A stretch of 64,000 bases of DNA from Trichopria drosophilae. Lineage: Eukaryota; Arthropoda; Insecta; Hymenoptera; Diapriidae. The stretch is from NCBI GenBank assembly GCA_030407085.1, contig CM059586.1:17440001-17504000 (forward strand). Direction: 5' to 3'. Both the position numbers and the translations under genes were made by a program. Position 1 is the stretch's first letter, and each line of letters opens with the position of its first letter. This document shows, one piece after another, positions 38,676 through 50,618 of this stretch. Under the pieces are notes generated by a model. The model saw only the letters and a list, made by a program, of their open reading frames with translations. It was not told where the DNA came from and searched no databases.

Positions 38676-39844
38676 AAAATGATTACGAAAATATTAATAA
38701 CGTAAATACAAATATTTTATCAAAATAAATACATCAATAGTTATAATAAAAATCAATAATATATCAAAGAAAATATGAATTTTTTATAAAATAGATAAAA
38801 AAATGTAGAGCAATGGATTGGTGTTAATGTGTAATAAATTTGGACGTCTAAATGATATTTAGTAAATAGAAAAAATGTAGGCTATTTAAGATTATCTTTA
38901 GGACAAGATAAATATCGTGATAACTATGAGTCAAAGAAATTATGGATCAATTAATGTACACTGTGAAAAATTTCAATTTTTAATTTTACAGTGAAGTGGT
39001 GGAAATTAAAATATCAACGAAAATCATGGTGAATTTACAGCATTGCGGTAAAATTCCTATATTATCGTCGTGATTTTACATGTGAACTGTAAATAAGACC
39101 ACAATTAGTTTCAATCAATTATTTTAAGCCGTCAATGAAAATGATCGCCAGGAGGAAACTCAAAATTACTCAATTTTTTGTATTCTTTTTTAAGATTTTA
39201 GTAAATATTTCCATAAAAATAGCATGTAGACCTAATTTTCATCGCAGATTTCTTCTGGGGTCTTTTTGGGAATTCGTAACGATTATTTGAAGCCATCAAT
39301 GAAAATGATCGCCAGGAGGAAACTCAAAATAACTCAATTTAAACAATTTTTTTAAAGGTTTTTGTAAATATTTCCATCAAAATAGCATTTGGATCTGGTA
39401 TTTTGGCATTAAAACTTAATTTTTTAATCAGAAAGACAATCCCGATATGTGTAAACTACTTTTATACTTTTTAATTCAAAGAATGTTCAAAAATAACTAA
39501 AAATAAGTAGATTTTGTTGTTTTTTTTTGTCAATTTCTTTTTTATAATGTTATTATCCGTGACAAAATTACCATAGGACAAGTTATACCTTATTAGATTA
39601 TCTGTTAAAAAAAAAAATTTTTATGGAAATATTTACTAAAATTTTTTTTAAATAATATAGTTTCTCGGCCGCTTTTAATAATTAAAAATAATAAGAGTCG
39701 TGATATTTAACGGCAACAATTAAAAAAGGGGTTATATGTAGAAAAAAGAGATGATTATAATAATAATAAAAGAGATAATTGAAAAGTTTTTAAAAATAGG
39801 AGGGGGGGGGTTATATATGAAAAAATTAAAACATGAAAAAAAAA

Positions 39845-40357
39845 AAAACTAATAATGAATGAAAGGGGAAATTCAGCTTGACGTTTCGAACCGCATTAGG
39901 GTCATCTTCAGAATAAAATTATGAATGTTTCGGATGCCGTATTTATAGGTAGTAGGGGAACAAAATAAACAACGAGAAAATAAACAGAATAAATGAACGG
40001 CATTTAAATGAATATAACAAAATAAAATTTAAGAAATTAATTTAATAGCGAATTATAAATATCAGATAGATAGGATTTTTCAAATCTAATGTTGACAGTA
40101 TTACTTTCTTCTTTTTTAATGAAAAAATATTCCATGTGGCACCATTTTCTCCAGTTCTTTTCCCTCGCAAGTATCTTGGTGTTATCATAATCGAAATCAT
40201 GTCCTGTCTCATTTCTATGATGCGTTAGACCAGTATGTTGTTCTTTATTCGATGTTAAAAAGTTTCTTTTGTGTTCTTTAAGTCGCACTTCCAAAGGTCT
40301 GTATATTTGGCCTATGTACGATTTATTGCATTGTGTAATTTTTTTATTTACTAAAAT
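39845..40357 (-). mobile_element. Penelope-like retroelement copy B (endonuclease end only)
   Basis: The minus strand encodes a GIY-YIG domain remnant (NKSYIGQIYRPLEVRLKEHK, GLTHHRNETGHDFDYDNTKI, FEKSYLSDIYNSLLN) ending at 40037, then a 3' region with a hammerhead-like motif at 39880-39911. The RT is absent. The frame upstream of about 40357 belongs to the surrounding palindrome and not to the element. Confidence 0.82.
39880..39911 (-). ncRNA. hammerhead-ribozyme-like motif in the Penelope B terminal region
   Basis: The minus strand has CTGAAGA, then a 17-nt segment with ACC/GGT complementarity, then CGAAACGTC. Same position relative to the endonuclease stop as in copy A. The closing stem-II pair is U-C, so activity is doubtful. 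Confidence 0.4.
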
Positions 40358-40584
40358 CTTAAAAAAGAATACAAAAAATTGAGTTATTTTGAGTTTCCCT
40401 TTGGCGATCATCTTCATTCACGGCTTAAAATAATGGTATCATGCCATAATATTATTTTTTTAATTATTATTGCAAAATATTATTGTGAATAATATTATTG
40501 TAAAAAATATTATTGTGAAAAATATTATTGTGACAAAGATTACAATAAAAATATGAAACTACATAATACTACTGTGATAAATAT

Positions 40585-40860
40585 TGTAATGATTTAATAT
40601 TATAAAAGGTTAGGTTAGGTTAGGTTAAGTCATAATTATGACGAATTTTAGGTTAGGTTAGGTTAGGCTAGGTTAGGTTGAGTCATAATTATGACGAACC
40701 TTTACGAGAATTAGTCCAGTCATGGTGCGACGATTGCGATAATATTGAATACTTACGAGGCATTGCTCATAATGTAAAATGATATGTACCATATTAAATA
40801 TATTTTCAATAAACTATTTCTAATCCTACAATATCAGTTCTTAATGTTTCCAAAGTAATG
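40585..40860. repeat. second copy of the TTAGG-bearing unit
   Basis: Near-identical to 37520-37716: TAATATTATAAAAGGTTAGG, AAGTCATAATTATGACGAA, CATGGTGCGACGATTGCGAT, TACTTACGAGGCATTGCTC. Here the (AGGTT)n segment is doubled (40606-40625 and 40649-40680). Confidence 0.85.
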
Positions 40861-41281
40861 TATGCGAGAATTTAAATATTCTTTAGAATAATATTATTCA
40901 CAATAATATTTTTTGTCATATTATATTTTTTTAATATTATGGCATGTAATCAAAATAATCATTAGGAATTCCCAAAAAGACCCCAGAAGAAATCTGCGAT
41001 GTAAATTAGGTCTAGATGCTATTTTTATGGAAATATTTACTAAAATCATTAAAAAAAAATTCAAAAAATTGAGTTATTTTGAGTTTCCCCTGACGATCAT
41101 TTTCATTGACGGCTTAAAAGATTTATCAGGAAATCCCAAAAAGACGTCACAAGAAATCTGTGATGTGCACGATACTTTTATTTAAACTTGATCGAAGCTC
41201 ATCGTGAGACGTTAATCGGTTATCGGTGCTGCGTCTTTATAATTTTACATTCTCCATACTTTTTTACATGAAAAACTATAG

Positions 41282-41412
41282 AAAATTACAAAGACGATGT
41301 AAAATTACATATTTTTAAATTACAAAGACGATGTAAAATTACATTTTTTTAAATTACAAAGACGATGTAAAATTACATTTTTTTAAATTACACAATCGAT
41401 GTAAAATTATCA
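41282..41412. repeat. tandem AAATTACAAAGACGATGTAA repeat, about four copies
   Basis: A 34-35 bp unit ending in ATTACATTTTTTT; each unit carries the inverted words TTACA/TGTAA. Confidence 0.8.
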
Positions 41413-41776
41413 CGGTCATTACTGGAATTTTTATTTCTACCTTTGATGTAAATTTTCAGATGAATTTTACAACAAAATTGTAATTTTTTTACGAAAATAA
41501 TAAGAAATGTAATTTTATTTTTACTTTTCACAGCCAAGTAAAATTTCTACATTATCGATGTAATTTTACACATGTACTATAAATCGGAAAGAATCTTCTT
41601 ACGATATTGATTATTATATTGTAATTTTACATGAAAACCGATTGAAAATTACAAAGACGTAAAACCACAATAACCACTGGTATTTCTTTTTCCACCTTCC
41701 GCACTGTAAATTTACAATTACATTGTAAATTTTACACGTTTATGGTAAATTTCTTTCTGTTTTTGTTTGTTATTTA

Positions 41777-41928
41777 CAATAGTCCTTCCCTTATTCTAAT
41801 TTTCTCCTCGCCCCCACTACTTAGACTTTTGTCTCTTTTTCTTTTTTTCTATTTGTATTTATAGAACGTATGAGGGGAAATATTAGAATAGGAGATGAGA
41901 AAAAATTAAAATAAGGGAAGGGCTACTG
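41777..41928. mobile_element. 152-bp pogo-like MITE
   Basis: TA at 41775-41776 and 41929-41930, ends CAATAGTCCTTCCCTTATTC and AGGGAAGGGCTACTG. Shortest member of the 7352 family. Confidence 0.85.
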
Positions 41929-41930
41929 TA

Positions 41931-43377
41931 CTACACGAAATTTCTAGGAAATATACCATCGGAATATTTCGTATTCTTCAATTGTGATACATGTATACTT
42001 TTTTTCTAAAGACTCACTGGAAAATATGATGCAACGTTGTACGCAAATAGAATCGTTGCTATAATCGTTCAAAACTTGTTAGAAAAATAATACATAGCCA
42101 CTGTAATCTGTTACGGTAAAGCGTAGTATAATTTCCGATGAAAGTGAACCATTGAATAAACACTCGATAGTTCTCTCTGTGTAGAACCATGTAATTTTAC
42201 GATATTAATAGGAAATGTCAACAAAATTGTAATTTTACATTTACTTTCCAGTGTAAAGGTTCGAAATCGTATTCATAAAAATTCAATTAAGTAAAACACG
42301 CATTTACTGAATGTTTATACTAAGAACGTTCTAATATTTATGACAATATCACGTAATGTAATCGTTTCTTAGGACGACAAAAAAGTCAACAAAATTTTGT
42401 AACAAGACGCAATAGTACACATCAGCACCATATTAGAAAACTGAAATGAGGAACGTAGCGTACGAAATGTTATGCGTAAAGGTACGAGTTGTCAAATCAC
42501 TGGAGTCGTTAAGAGCAATACGGAACGAGGGCTGTCATAAAATTTTCCTTGTTCGCCAATCTGTATTTAAGTGGAATGTGATGTAAACCCGGAAATTGTC
42601 GAAATTAAATATGCAACAACACTGGTAGACACGAGCTTCCCTTTCAAATTTGGCAAATAATCAAAATGGAATTCCCCACGATGCTGACTGCACGGAAATT
42701 GACATTTCCATCGATAAAAACTTTTTTTGACATGTTTTTGGAAATTCATCGATTGCCCCGGGCATTGATGGAATGGGAAAGTTTAAATTTTGATAAATTC
42801 GTGTCGAGTTTGGCGTTTACCGAAGGGCGAGATTGTTGGATGGAAAAAAAAAGGGAAGCGAACCTAAATCTTCAGCGGGTCTGTCGAAAACGTTGCGCTG
42901 CAGCTTCGATTGTTGAGGCGCATCGTACATCTGGATTGTCGTACGGCTCGAATCCGAGATGATTTCACTTGGAATATACGCGATTTTCTTTATCGCTGAA
43001 TGGCACTTTAACATCGTCAATCGGACACCATCTTGCTGAACGTCAGGTGGTGCGGAATCTCTCCGAGGATGGCCAACAGATGGCGCGCAAAGCTACCGCG
43101 AAATTTAATCGTAATGAGTCGACAAAAAATTTATTTCATTTATTCGTGAATTCGTTTACTCAATATTTATATTCAAAGATCGTAAGTATCTTAAGATACT
43201 TCTGAAAACATTGATGTGTGTAATATTTTATATTATTTAAATTTGTTGAAGTCGACATAACCTCGAAATGGATCTCGTGTTATATTCATGAGGAACTCAC
43301 TGTAGATAGGATTCTATAGTCGGTGTTAGACTGGTGTTCTACGCAGCCCCTAAATTGATATAAATAGAATCAAGTTT
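41931..43377. other. unassigned, relatively GC-richer stretch
   Basis: Upstream of the ligase gene. 42480-43110 has lower A+T than its surroundings and several overlapping open frames of 60-98 codons on both strands, none with a motif I recognise. It could hold the ligase 5'-UTR exon/promoter or an unrelated remnant. Confidence 0.3.
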
Positions 43378-43616
43378 AACCCATTAACGTTCAGGAAGAC
43401 ACCCATTTTACAACGATTTCAAGGATATTTAATATCATTGAAAATAAATGTTGAAATAAACTAGTTTCTACGTAAATTGAATAGCACTTTTTCATTTTAT
43501 TATCTAAATATACGAATAATAAGTAAGTAACAAATTATAAACAATTATTTGTAATGAAAATACGTGTTTTTTAACAAATATTTTTCCTTTAATATTTTCA
43601 TGCCCACCCAGTAAAT

Positions 43617-43783
43617 GAAAACGAATAGAAAGTTAAAAATACGAATTGAAATGAATTCAAGTCAATTAAAATGAATTAAAAAGTGGATTCAATTAATCAT
43701 TTTCATGCGTTTAAATTCATTTTAATTCACTTTAATTTATTTCAATTCGTATTTTTAACTTTCTATTCGTTTTCGTTTACTGG
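43617..43783. mobile_element. short CCCAGTAAA foldback MITE, left copy
   Basis: CCCAGTAAATGAAAACGAAT at the left and its inverse at the right. Almost the whole 167 bp is an inverted repeat built on AAATACGAATTGAAATGAAT. A near-identical sister lies at 46585-46762. Confidence 0.85.
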
Positions 43784-43879
43784 CAATCCAATTTGGATAG
43801 AGTTGTGTAGAATTGGATTCAATGATTAAATTCTGAATCAATACTTTGGTCAACGGTTAATCCATTTTAATACGTAAAT

Positions 43880-46584
43880 ACAATTCTACTCGTTCGTACG
43901 AATAAAAAGGTTACTTTCTGAATTCATATTAATCCAAAAAAAGTTTTCTTTTTAAAAATTAAATCTTAAATACATCCGTATTCAACATTACGGATTCAAA
44001 ACTATCCAAGTGTATTCATTTCAATCCGAAAATAGTTTCCTTTTTGAAAAGGAAATATTGAATGCATCCGTATTAGGCCTGTGCGATAATGCCTTTTCGA
44101 TATCGAGATACGATAAGAAATAAATATCGGTATATATCGATAATCCGCATATCGATAAAAAAAAAACGATATATCAGTATATCGGTATATCTAAAAACCG
44201 ATATATCGGTATATCTAAAAACCGATATATCGATATATCTAAAAATCGATATATACCGAGATATCGGTATATCTATGAATCGATATATCGGTATTAAATA
44301 TCGGTAAAAATATAAGTTTTTATCGTATTCGCGATATATCGGTTTATCGATAAAATATCGATATATCGGTTATTTTGCACAGTCCTAATCCGTATTCAAC
44401 ATTTCGGATTCAAAAGTATCCAAGTGTATTCATTTCAATCCAAAAAAAGTTGTATTTCAAAAACGAAACTTTCAATACATACGTATTCAATATTATGGAT
44501 TCAAAACCATCCAAGTGTATTCATTTCAATCCAAAAAAAAGTTGTATTTCAAAAACAAAACTTGGAATACATCCGTATTCAACATTTTGGATTCAAAAGT
44601 ATCCAAGTGTATTAATTTCAACCCAAAAAAAGTTGTATTTCAAAAACGAAACTTTCAATACATCCGTATTCAACATTATGGATTCAAAACTATCCAAGTG
44701 TATCCATTTCAATCCCTAAAAAGTTTCCTACTTAAAAACGAAGCATAGAATGCATCCGTATTCAACGTTACGGATTCAAAAGTAGCCAAGTGTATTCATT
44801 TCAATCCAAAAAAAAGTTGTATTTCAAAAACGAAACTTTCAATACATCCGTATTCAATATTATGGATTCAAAACCATCCAAGTGTATTCATTTCAATCCA
44901 AAAAAAGTTGTATTTCAAAAACAAAACTTGGAATACATCCGTATTCAACATTTTGGATTCAAAAGTATCCAAGTGTATTAATTTCAACCCAAAAAAAGTT
45001 GTATTTCAAAAACGAAACTTTCAATACATCCGTATTCAACATTATGGATTCAAAACTATCCAAGTGTATCCATTTCAATCCCTAAAAAGTTTCCTACTTA
45101 AAAACGAAGCATAGAATGCATCCGTATTCGACGTTACGGATTCAAAAGTATCCAAGTGTATTCATTTCAATCCAAAAAAAGTTGTATTTCAAAAACGAAA
45201 CTTTCAATACATCCGTATTCAATATTATGGATTCAAAACAATCCAAGTGTATTCATTTCAATCCAAAAAAAGTTGTATTTCAAAAACAAAACTTTGAATA
45301 CATCCGTATTCAACATTTCGGATTCAAAAGTATCCAAGTGTATTAATTTCAACCCAAAAAAGTTGTATTTCAAAAAAGGAACTTTCAATACATCCGTATT
45401 CAACATTATGGATTCAAAAGTTTCCAAGTGTATTCATTTCAATCCAAAAAAAAAGTTGTATTTCAAAAACGAAACTTTTAATACATCCGTATTCAACATT
45501 ATGGATTCAAAACTATCCAAGTGTATCCATTTCAATCCCTAAAAAGTTTCCTACTTAAAAACGAAGCATAGAATGCATCCGCATTCAACGTTACGGATTC
45601 AAAAGTAGCCAAGTGTATTCATTTCAATCCAAAAAAGTTGTATTTCAAAAACGAAACTTTCAATACATCCGTATTCAACATTATGGATTCAAAAGTTTCC
45701 AAGTGTATTCATTTCAATCCAAAAAAAAAGTTGTATTTCAAAAACGAAACTTTCAATACATCCGTATTTAATATTATGGATTCAACACTAACCAAGTGTA
45801 TTCATTTCAATCCAAAAAAAGTTGTATTTCAAAAACAAAACTTTGAATAACATTTCGGATTCAAAACTATGAAAGTGTATCCATTTCAATCCAAAAAAAA
45901 GTTTCCTATTTAAAAACGAAACATTGAAAGCATCCGTATTCAAAATTACGGATTCAAAAGTAGCCAAATGTATTCATTTCAATCCAAAAAAAGTTTCCTT
46001 CTTAAAAACGAAATATTGAATGCCTCCGTATTCAGCATTACGGATTCAGAAGCTAAACGTATTCATTTCAATGCAAACAAAGTTTTCTATCAAAAACGAA
46101 ATATTGAATACATCTATATTCAACGTTATGGATTCAAAAGTATCCAAGTGTATTCATTTCAATCCAAAAAAAGTTTCCTTCTTAAAAACGAAATATTGAA
46201 TGCCTCCGTATTCAACATTACGGATTCAGAAGCTAAGCGTATTCATTTCAATCCAAAAAAAAGTTGTATTTCAAAAACGAAACTTCCAATACATCCGTAT
46301 TCAACATTATGGATTCAAAACTACCCAAGTATACTCATTTCTATCCAAAAAAAGTTGTATTTCAAAAACAAAACTTTGAATACATCTATATTCAACATTA
46401 CGGATTCAAAACTACCTAAGCGTATTCATTTCAATGCAAGAAAAGTTTTCTTTCAAAAACGAAACTTTGTATACATCCGTATTCAATATTACGGACTGAA
46501 AACTATCCAAGTGTATTCATCTCAATCCAAAAAAAGTTTCCTTTTTCAAAACGAAATATTGAATGCCTCCGTATTCAACATTAC
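43880..46584 (+). repeat. 91-bp minisatellite array
   Basis: More than 25 copies of a unit of about 91 bp whose landmarks are CATCCGTATTCAACATTA, GGATTCAAAA, CCAAGTGTATTCATTTCAAT and AAAAAGTTGTATTTCAAAAA. A larger period is visible: the variant TTTCCTACTTAAAAACGAAG occurs near 44726, 45092 and 45550, so 44424-44748 and 44790-45114 are near-identical four-unit blocks. The unit length is not a multiple of three, so open frames in all phases are artefacts. One copy is split by a hAT-type element (44074-44387). Confidence 0.92.
44074..44387. mobile_element. 314-bp hAT-type MITE with (CGATATATCGGTATAT)n interior
   Basis: 8-bp target duplication ATCCGTAT at 44066-44073 and 44388-44395, itself part of the minisatellite unit. 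Ends TAGGCCTGTGC and the inverse of TAGGACTGTGC. The 8-bp duplication indicates hAT. The interior is some ten imperfect ATATCGATATATCGGTAT words. Confidence 0.9.
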
Positions 46585-46762
46585 CCCAGTAAACGAAAAC
46601 GAATAGAAAGTTAAAAATACGAATTGAAATGAATTCAAGTAAATTAAAATGAATTAAAACGCATGAAAATGATTAATTGAATACACTTTTTAATTCATTT
46701 TAATTCACTTGAATTCATTTCAATTCGTATTTTTAACTGTTTATTCGTTTTCGTTTACTGGG
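46585..46762. mobile_element. short CCCAGTAAACG foldback MITE, right copy
   Basis: CCCAGTAAACGAAAACGAAT and its inverse; inserted within the last recognisable minisatellite units (GGATTC continues after it). 2-3 bp target duplication at most. Confidence 0.88.
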
Positions 46763-47124
46763 AAGGATTCAAAACTATCTAAGCGTATTCATTTCAAAAA
46801 ATAAACTTTGAATAAATCTGTATTCAAATTCAAAACTATCTAATTGTGTTCGTAAAATTGAATACAACTGGATTACTTTTTCTGAAATTTAATCCGGTAA
46901 ATTACGCTTCCGATTATATTCATAAAATTGAATACAGATGGATTCCTTTCTTCGGAATTCAATCCATTTGAATACATATTTGCGGAATCAAAGTATGAAT
47001 TCAAAATGAATTGAAATTTTCAATCCAATCCTATCCAATCTCGATTGCTGGGTGTCGAATAAAAAAGATATTGTGTAAAAGTCTCAAAATTTCATTAGCG
47101 TATAGGACAATTCAAGAGAGCGGT
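46763..47124 (+). repeat. decayed end of the minisatellite
   Basis: Diverged GGATTCAAAACTATCTAAGC-type units fade out by about 47030. Confidence 0.6.
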
Positions 47125-48626
47125 CCCAGCAAACGAAAATTCATTGAAATTCATTCACTGCATCACTTCTGAATTCGCTTTCTTAGCTTCTGCAATGAAT
47201 TTCAATGAGAAAATGTGTTTCAATAATTTTGAATGGTTAATAGCTCACAAAAAGTTGTTCGATTTAATGATTTTGAATGTAAAAATAATGGAATGAAGAA
47301 ATGATTTCATTGAATGAATTTCAATTGCATAGTGCGAATAGAACAATTGCAAGTTGAATGAATTTCAATGGAAAAATAATGATATTTGCCGCGAAAAAAA
47401 ATGAAAATGCAACTGATATGAATGAAATCGAATCGGTTATTACCAATAGCAAGGTTGGGAGGTAAATGATTTTGCATGGAAATAAAATATTTAAATGAAA
47501 CAATCGTTAAAAATACCAAAAACTTGGTTCTTAGTCATGTTTGACGAGGAATTCAAAGATAGTATAATAAAAATTAAAAAAAAATTGTTTGACCTAAAAC
47601 AATTTTCACCTCGAAAAGAAATGGAATTTTTAAAAATCCATGCTTAATTATTTGGGAAATACGTTTTTCTGTTCACCAAAATTTTTTTGAATGTTTAAAT
47701 TAAAATAGCGAATTTTAATGGGTCAAAGAAATTCGTTCTTGAGTAACTTTTGACGCGGAAGTAAGTGGTGATGGAATAAAAAATGTAAAAAATTTGATTT
47801 TTCAATTTAATTTCTTTAAATCCATCCGTAATTTAAAAAAAATGTGTTTTTATGTTCACCCAAATTTTTAAATCATTTTAGAAGAAAGTAGTAATGAAAA
47901 AATCGAAATTAAAAATTACTGAACCAAATTTTCAAAATTTATGTTTCATAAAGGCATTTCTAACAATTTTTTGTGCTCTCTTTAACAAAATCAAAGAGAT
48001 TGTCGATAATTGACCGAGAATTTTCTCCAATTTCGAAAAATCATGTATCGCAGAAAATTCTCGGCCAATTCTCTTTAATTGTTTTTAAAAGATAGTAAAC
48101 AACGGTTAGAATTGCCTTTATGAAGTCCGATTAAGAATAAATGAGTCACAACTTTTTAATTTACAATTTTTTAGCTTCGATTACTACTTAATGGTACCCC
48201 TTAAGATAGTCTAATCTACTCTAAAATATTTTAATTAATAAATATAAATTATTCAAACTTTTTCAGGTATTCTGCCAGATTTACACTTTGAAAACACCAT
48301 GGTACTAGAAAATAACTACAATTTAAGTGTTAGCAATCATATTTCCTTCCTATGTGACAAGATGTCCCAAATGTAATAATAAATAATTTAAAAAATTAAT
48401 ATATAAAATTACCTTTTATTAATACAAAATCGTTTAAAAATGAGAAAGCCAATGAAATTGAATGAATTTCAATACTATAATAAGCACGTGCTGAAATCAA
48501 TAATTTTAAAACAATAGAATTTTACATCATTTCTATTGATATTGACTGATTAAGAAAACCAATTCAAATCTATTGAGATTCATTCAAAATCACTCAATGA
48601 ATTTATATGAATTTTCGTTTGCTGGG
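47125..48626. mobile_element. 1.5-kb CCCAGCAAACG foldback element
   Basis: Ends CCCAGCAAACGAAAATTCAT and its inverse, flanked by GGT on both sides (47122-47124, 48627-48629). The interior has ATTGAAATGAATTTCA words near both ends and, at 47580-48200, a segment related to 29430-29600. No ORF of note. Confidence 0.75.
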
Positions 48627-48998
48627 GGTTCAAAATATTGCCCTAGTATACCATATCTTACTAAATTGTTCGATTTTTATAAAATTTAGTACCCACAAGT
48701 TTTTGGGATTTTCGACTTAAAAATGTCGGATCCGATATTGTCGAATAATTACATTTTTTTTGTATGGAACTCGATACACAGGTATTTTTGGAATTCTTAA
48801 GAAAGCATCTGTTTTTTTTTTAAATTAAAAATGGCGGATCTAGTATGGCAAGTTAAAAACATTTTTTTTTTCTTGAAAATAGGCATAGGAAAGTTTTTGA
48901 TTTTCTAATTGTTAATCTGAAAGTCACTGTGGTAAAATTTAAAATCATTAAAAACAATAAAACATTTTCCTTCGTAAAAACTTATTCAAGTAATAATC
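48627..48998. other. repeat-like unassigned segment
   Basis: Contains two ATGGCGGATC/ATGTCGGATCC words typical of the foldback elements of this window; nothing else supportable. Confidence 0.35.
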
Positions 48999-49002
48999 TT
49001 AA

Positions 49003-50614
49003 GGGGGTTCTAAACTGTTCCGACGATAAGGCAGGAAATTTCACTAAAAAATGTAAATTAAAGATGACTGACACAATTTTCAATAGACGGGTTTCTAGAA
49101 AGTACCAAAAACATTAATTGAGAACTCACCGAGAATTTTCGGAAATAAATCAAAATCACTTGTTAAATGGCGTCACATTGAACATTTCTTTCGAAAAATT
49201 TCTGGACGCAATAACTTAAAAAATGTCAGCTCAAAAAAAAGAATGGTAAGAACGAAAACTTCTTAGAAATCGTAAGTTAACTGGAATTGTTTCTGGAATA
49301 TTAAAAAATATTTGTAGAAATTTTGTATTTATATTTTTTAACAAATTTAGAGAAATTTATGACTAATTATAAAAAAACGTTGGTACATTCTTTGATGAAT
49401 TATAAGCATTTTTTCCAAAAGTTTGAAGCTATCAGGAAAAAAATAGTAAACTATTTATATTTGAAATCATTTCCTCAAAATCTTAAAAAAAACGAAAAAT
49501 ACTTAGAATTCAACACAGCATATATACCAACAATTTTTAAGAATTTTTTATCTATTTTTTCAAATGTCAGGAAAAATGTCTAAAAATGTAATTTAAAAAA
49601 TCTGAAAACATCCAAAAGTTTGTCAAAAGTACAAGTTTAATTTCACCCACAACTATTAATGTTTTTTTTAAATTTTGTTTTCGAAATCCTCAGTAAGAAT
49701 TAAGGGTATGCATTTTGTGAAATTTTAATTTTGTGAAAAACTGCAGTGTCTAAAATGCAAAAAAAACCTTACATTCTAGTCTTCCTTTTCCTCGTTTCTT
49801 TAACCAAAATAGTGTCAGAATAGAACCATTAAAAAATTTTTTACTTATAACTTATAGCTAAAAATTTCGCTTTTGTCCATTTTCAATAAGTTTTTGTGGC
49901 GAAACAAAATTGATGTTAGTAATTTGGCAAAACCGATATTAAAGTGCTATTCATCAGCTTTAAAATGCTCTTTTTAGTAATTTAGATTTTTCTCCATCAA
50001 GTTATCCAAGTTTTTGTTAAGGCACGATGATGATTTTTGGTTTCTGCACTTTTAGGTTAGGATATCTCAAAATCTTTACGCGATAGAATAATTTTTCGAC
50101 CACATTTCAATTCAGCACATCTAAACCCTTAAAAAAAGTATCCTCCGGTTTTTGACGAATACACTTTAATTTGGTTTTTCTCAAATTACGAACAAAAATT
50201 TAGTTCTGCCAGAAAAACATGTCGAAAATGAGCAAAAACGATGTTTTTCAGTTTTAGGTTAGGACATCTCAAAATTTTGACGTTATAAACAATTCTGAGG
50301 AGGATGGATCTCTTTTTATTAGTTATTTTCATAGAATTATCAATTCGTAGGCAATTGTAATTACTATTGACGGTATCCTAGAAAATGTCAACTAAATTAA
50401 TGGAGAGCTGACTGAGAGTTTCCGGAAATAAGTGATTTTTATTTATTTCTCGATAAGTTCTCAATTAATGTCTTTAGTATTTTGTAGGAAACCGTCTAAA
50501 GTAACAAGAATTGCCTTTACAGAGCCTGAATTTAGAAAATGTTATTTAGTCATCTTTAATTTAGGTTTTTTAGTGAAATTTCCTTCCTTACCGGCGGACC
50601 TATTTAGAACCCCC
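49003..50614. mobile_element. TTAA-flanked foldback element (GGGGGTTCTAAA ends)
   Basis: TTAA at 48999-49002 and 50615-50618; ends GGGGGTTCTAAA and its inverse. Arms of about 200 bp pair (GGAAATTTCACTAAAAAA, CTAAATTAAAGATGACT). The interior carries two copies of an AGGTTAGGACATCTCAAAAT/AGGTTAGGATATCTC module. Non-autonomous piggyBac- or Kolobok-type. Confidence 0.75.
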
Positions 50615-50618
50615 TTAA

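Larger units (their letters stand above)
38190..41762. repeat. nested palindromic region rich in TGTAAAATTACA words
   Basis: Inverted pairs 38290-38315 with 41738-41762 and 38395-38495 with 41378-41458 (sharing CAAAGGTAGAAATAAA) make an outer foldback of about 3.6 kb. Inside are a second inverted pair (39118-39210 and 39291-39380 against 40370-40430 and 41045-41120, with GATCGCCAGGAGGAAACTCA), a Penelope remnant, TTAGG units, and tandem repeats. No host gene is visible. Confidence 0.65.

Noticed and set aside
42666..42962. 98-codon plus-strand frame in the GC-richer stretch
   Set aside because: Overlapped by similar-sized frames on the other strand and no motif; not enough to call a gene.
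44375..46606. Open frames up to 212 codons with repeated FNIMDSKxSKCIHFNPKK
   Set aside because: The 91-bp repeat is open in several phases; there is no Kozak context, no domain, and the repeat length is not a multiple of three. Not a repeat protein.
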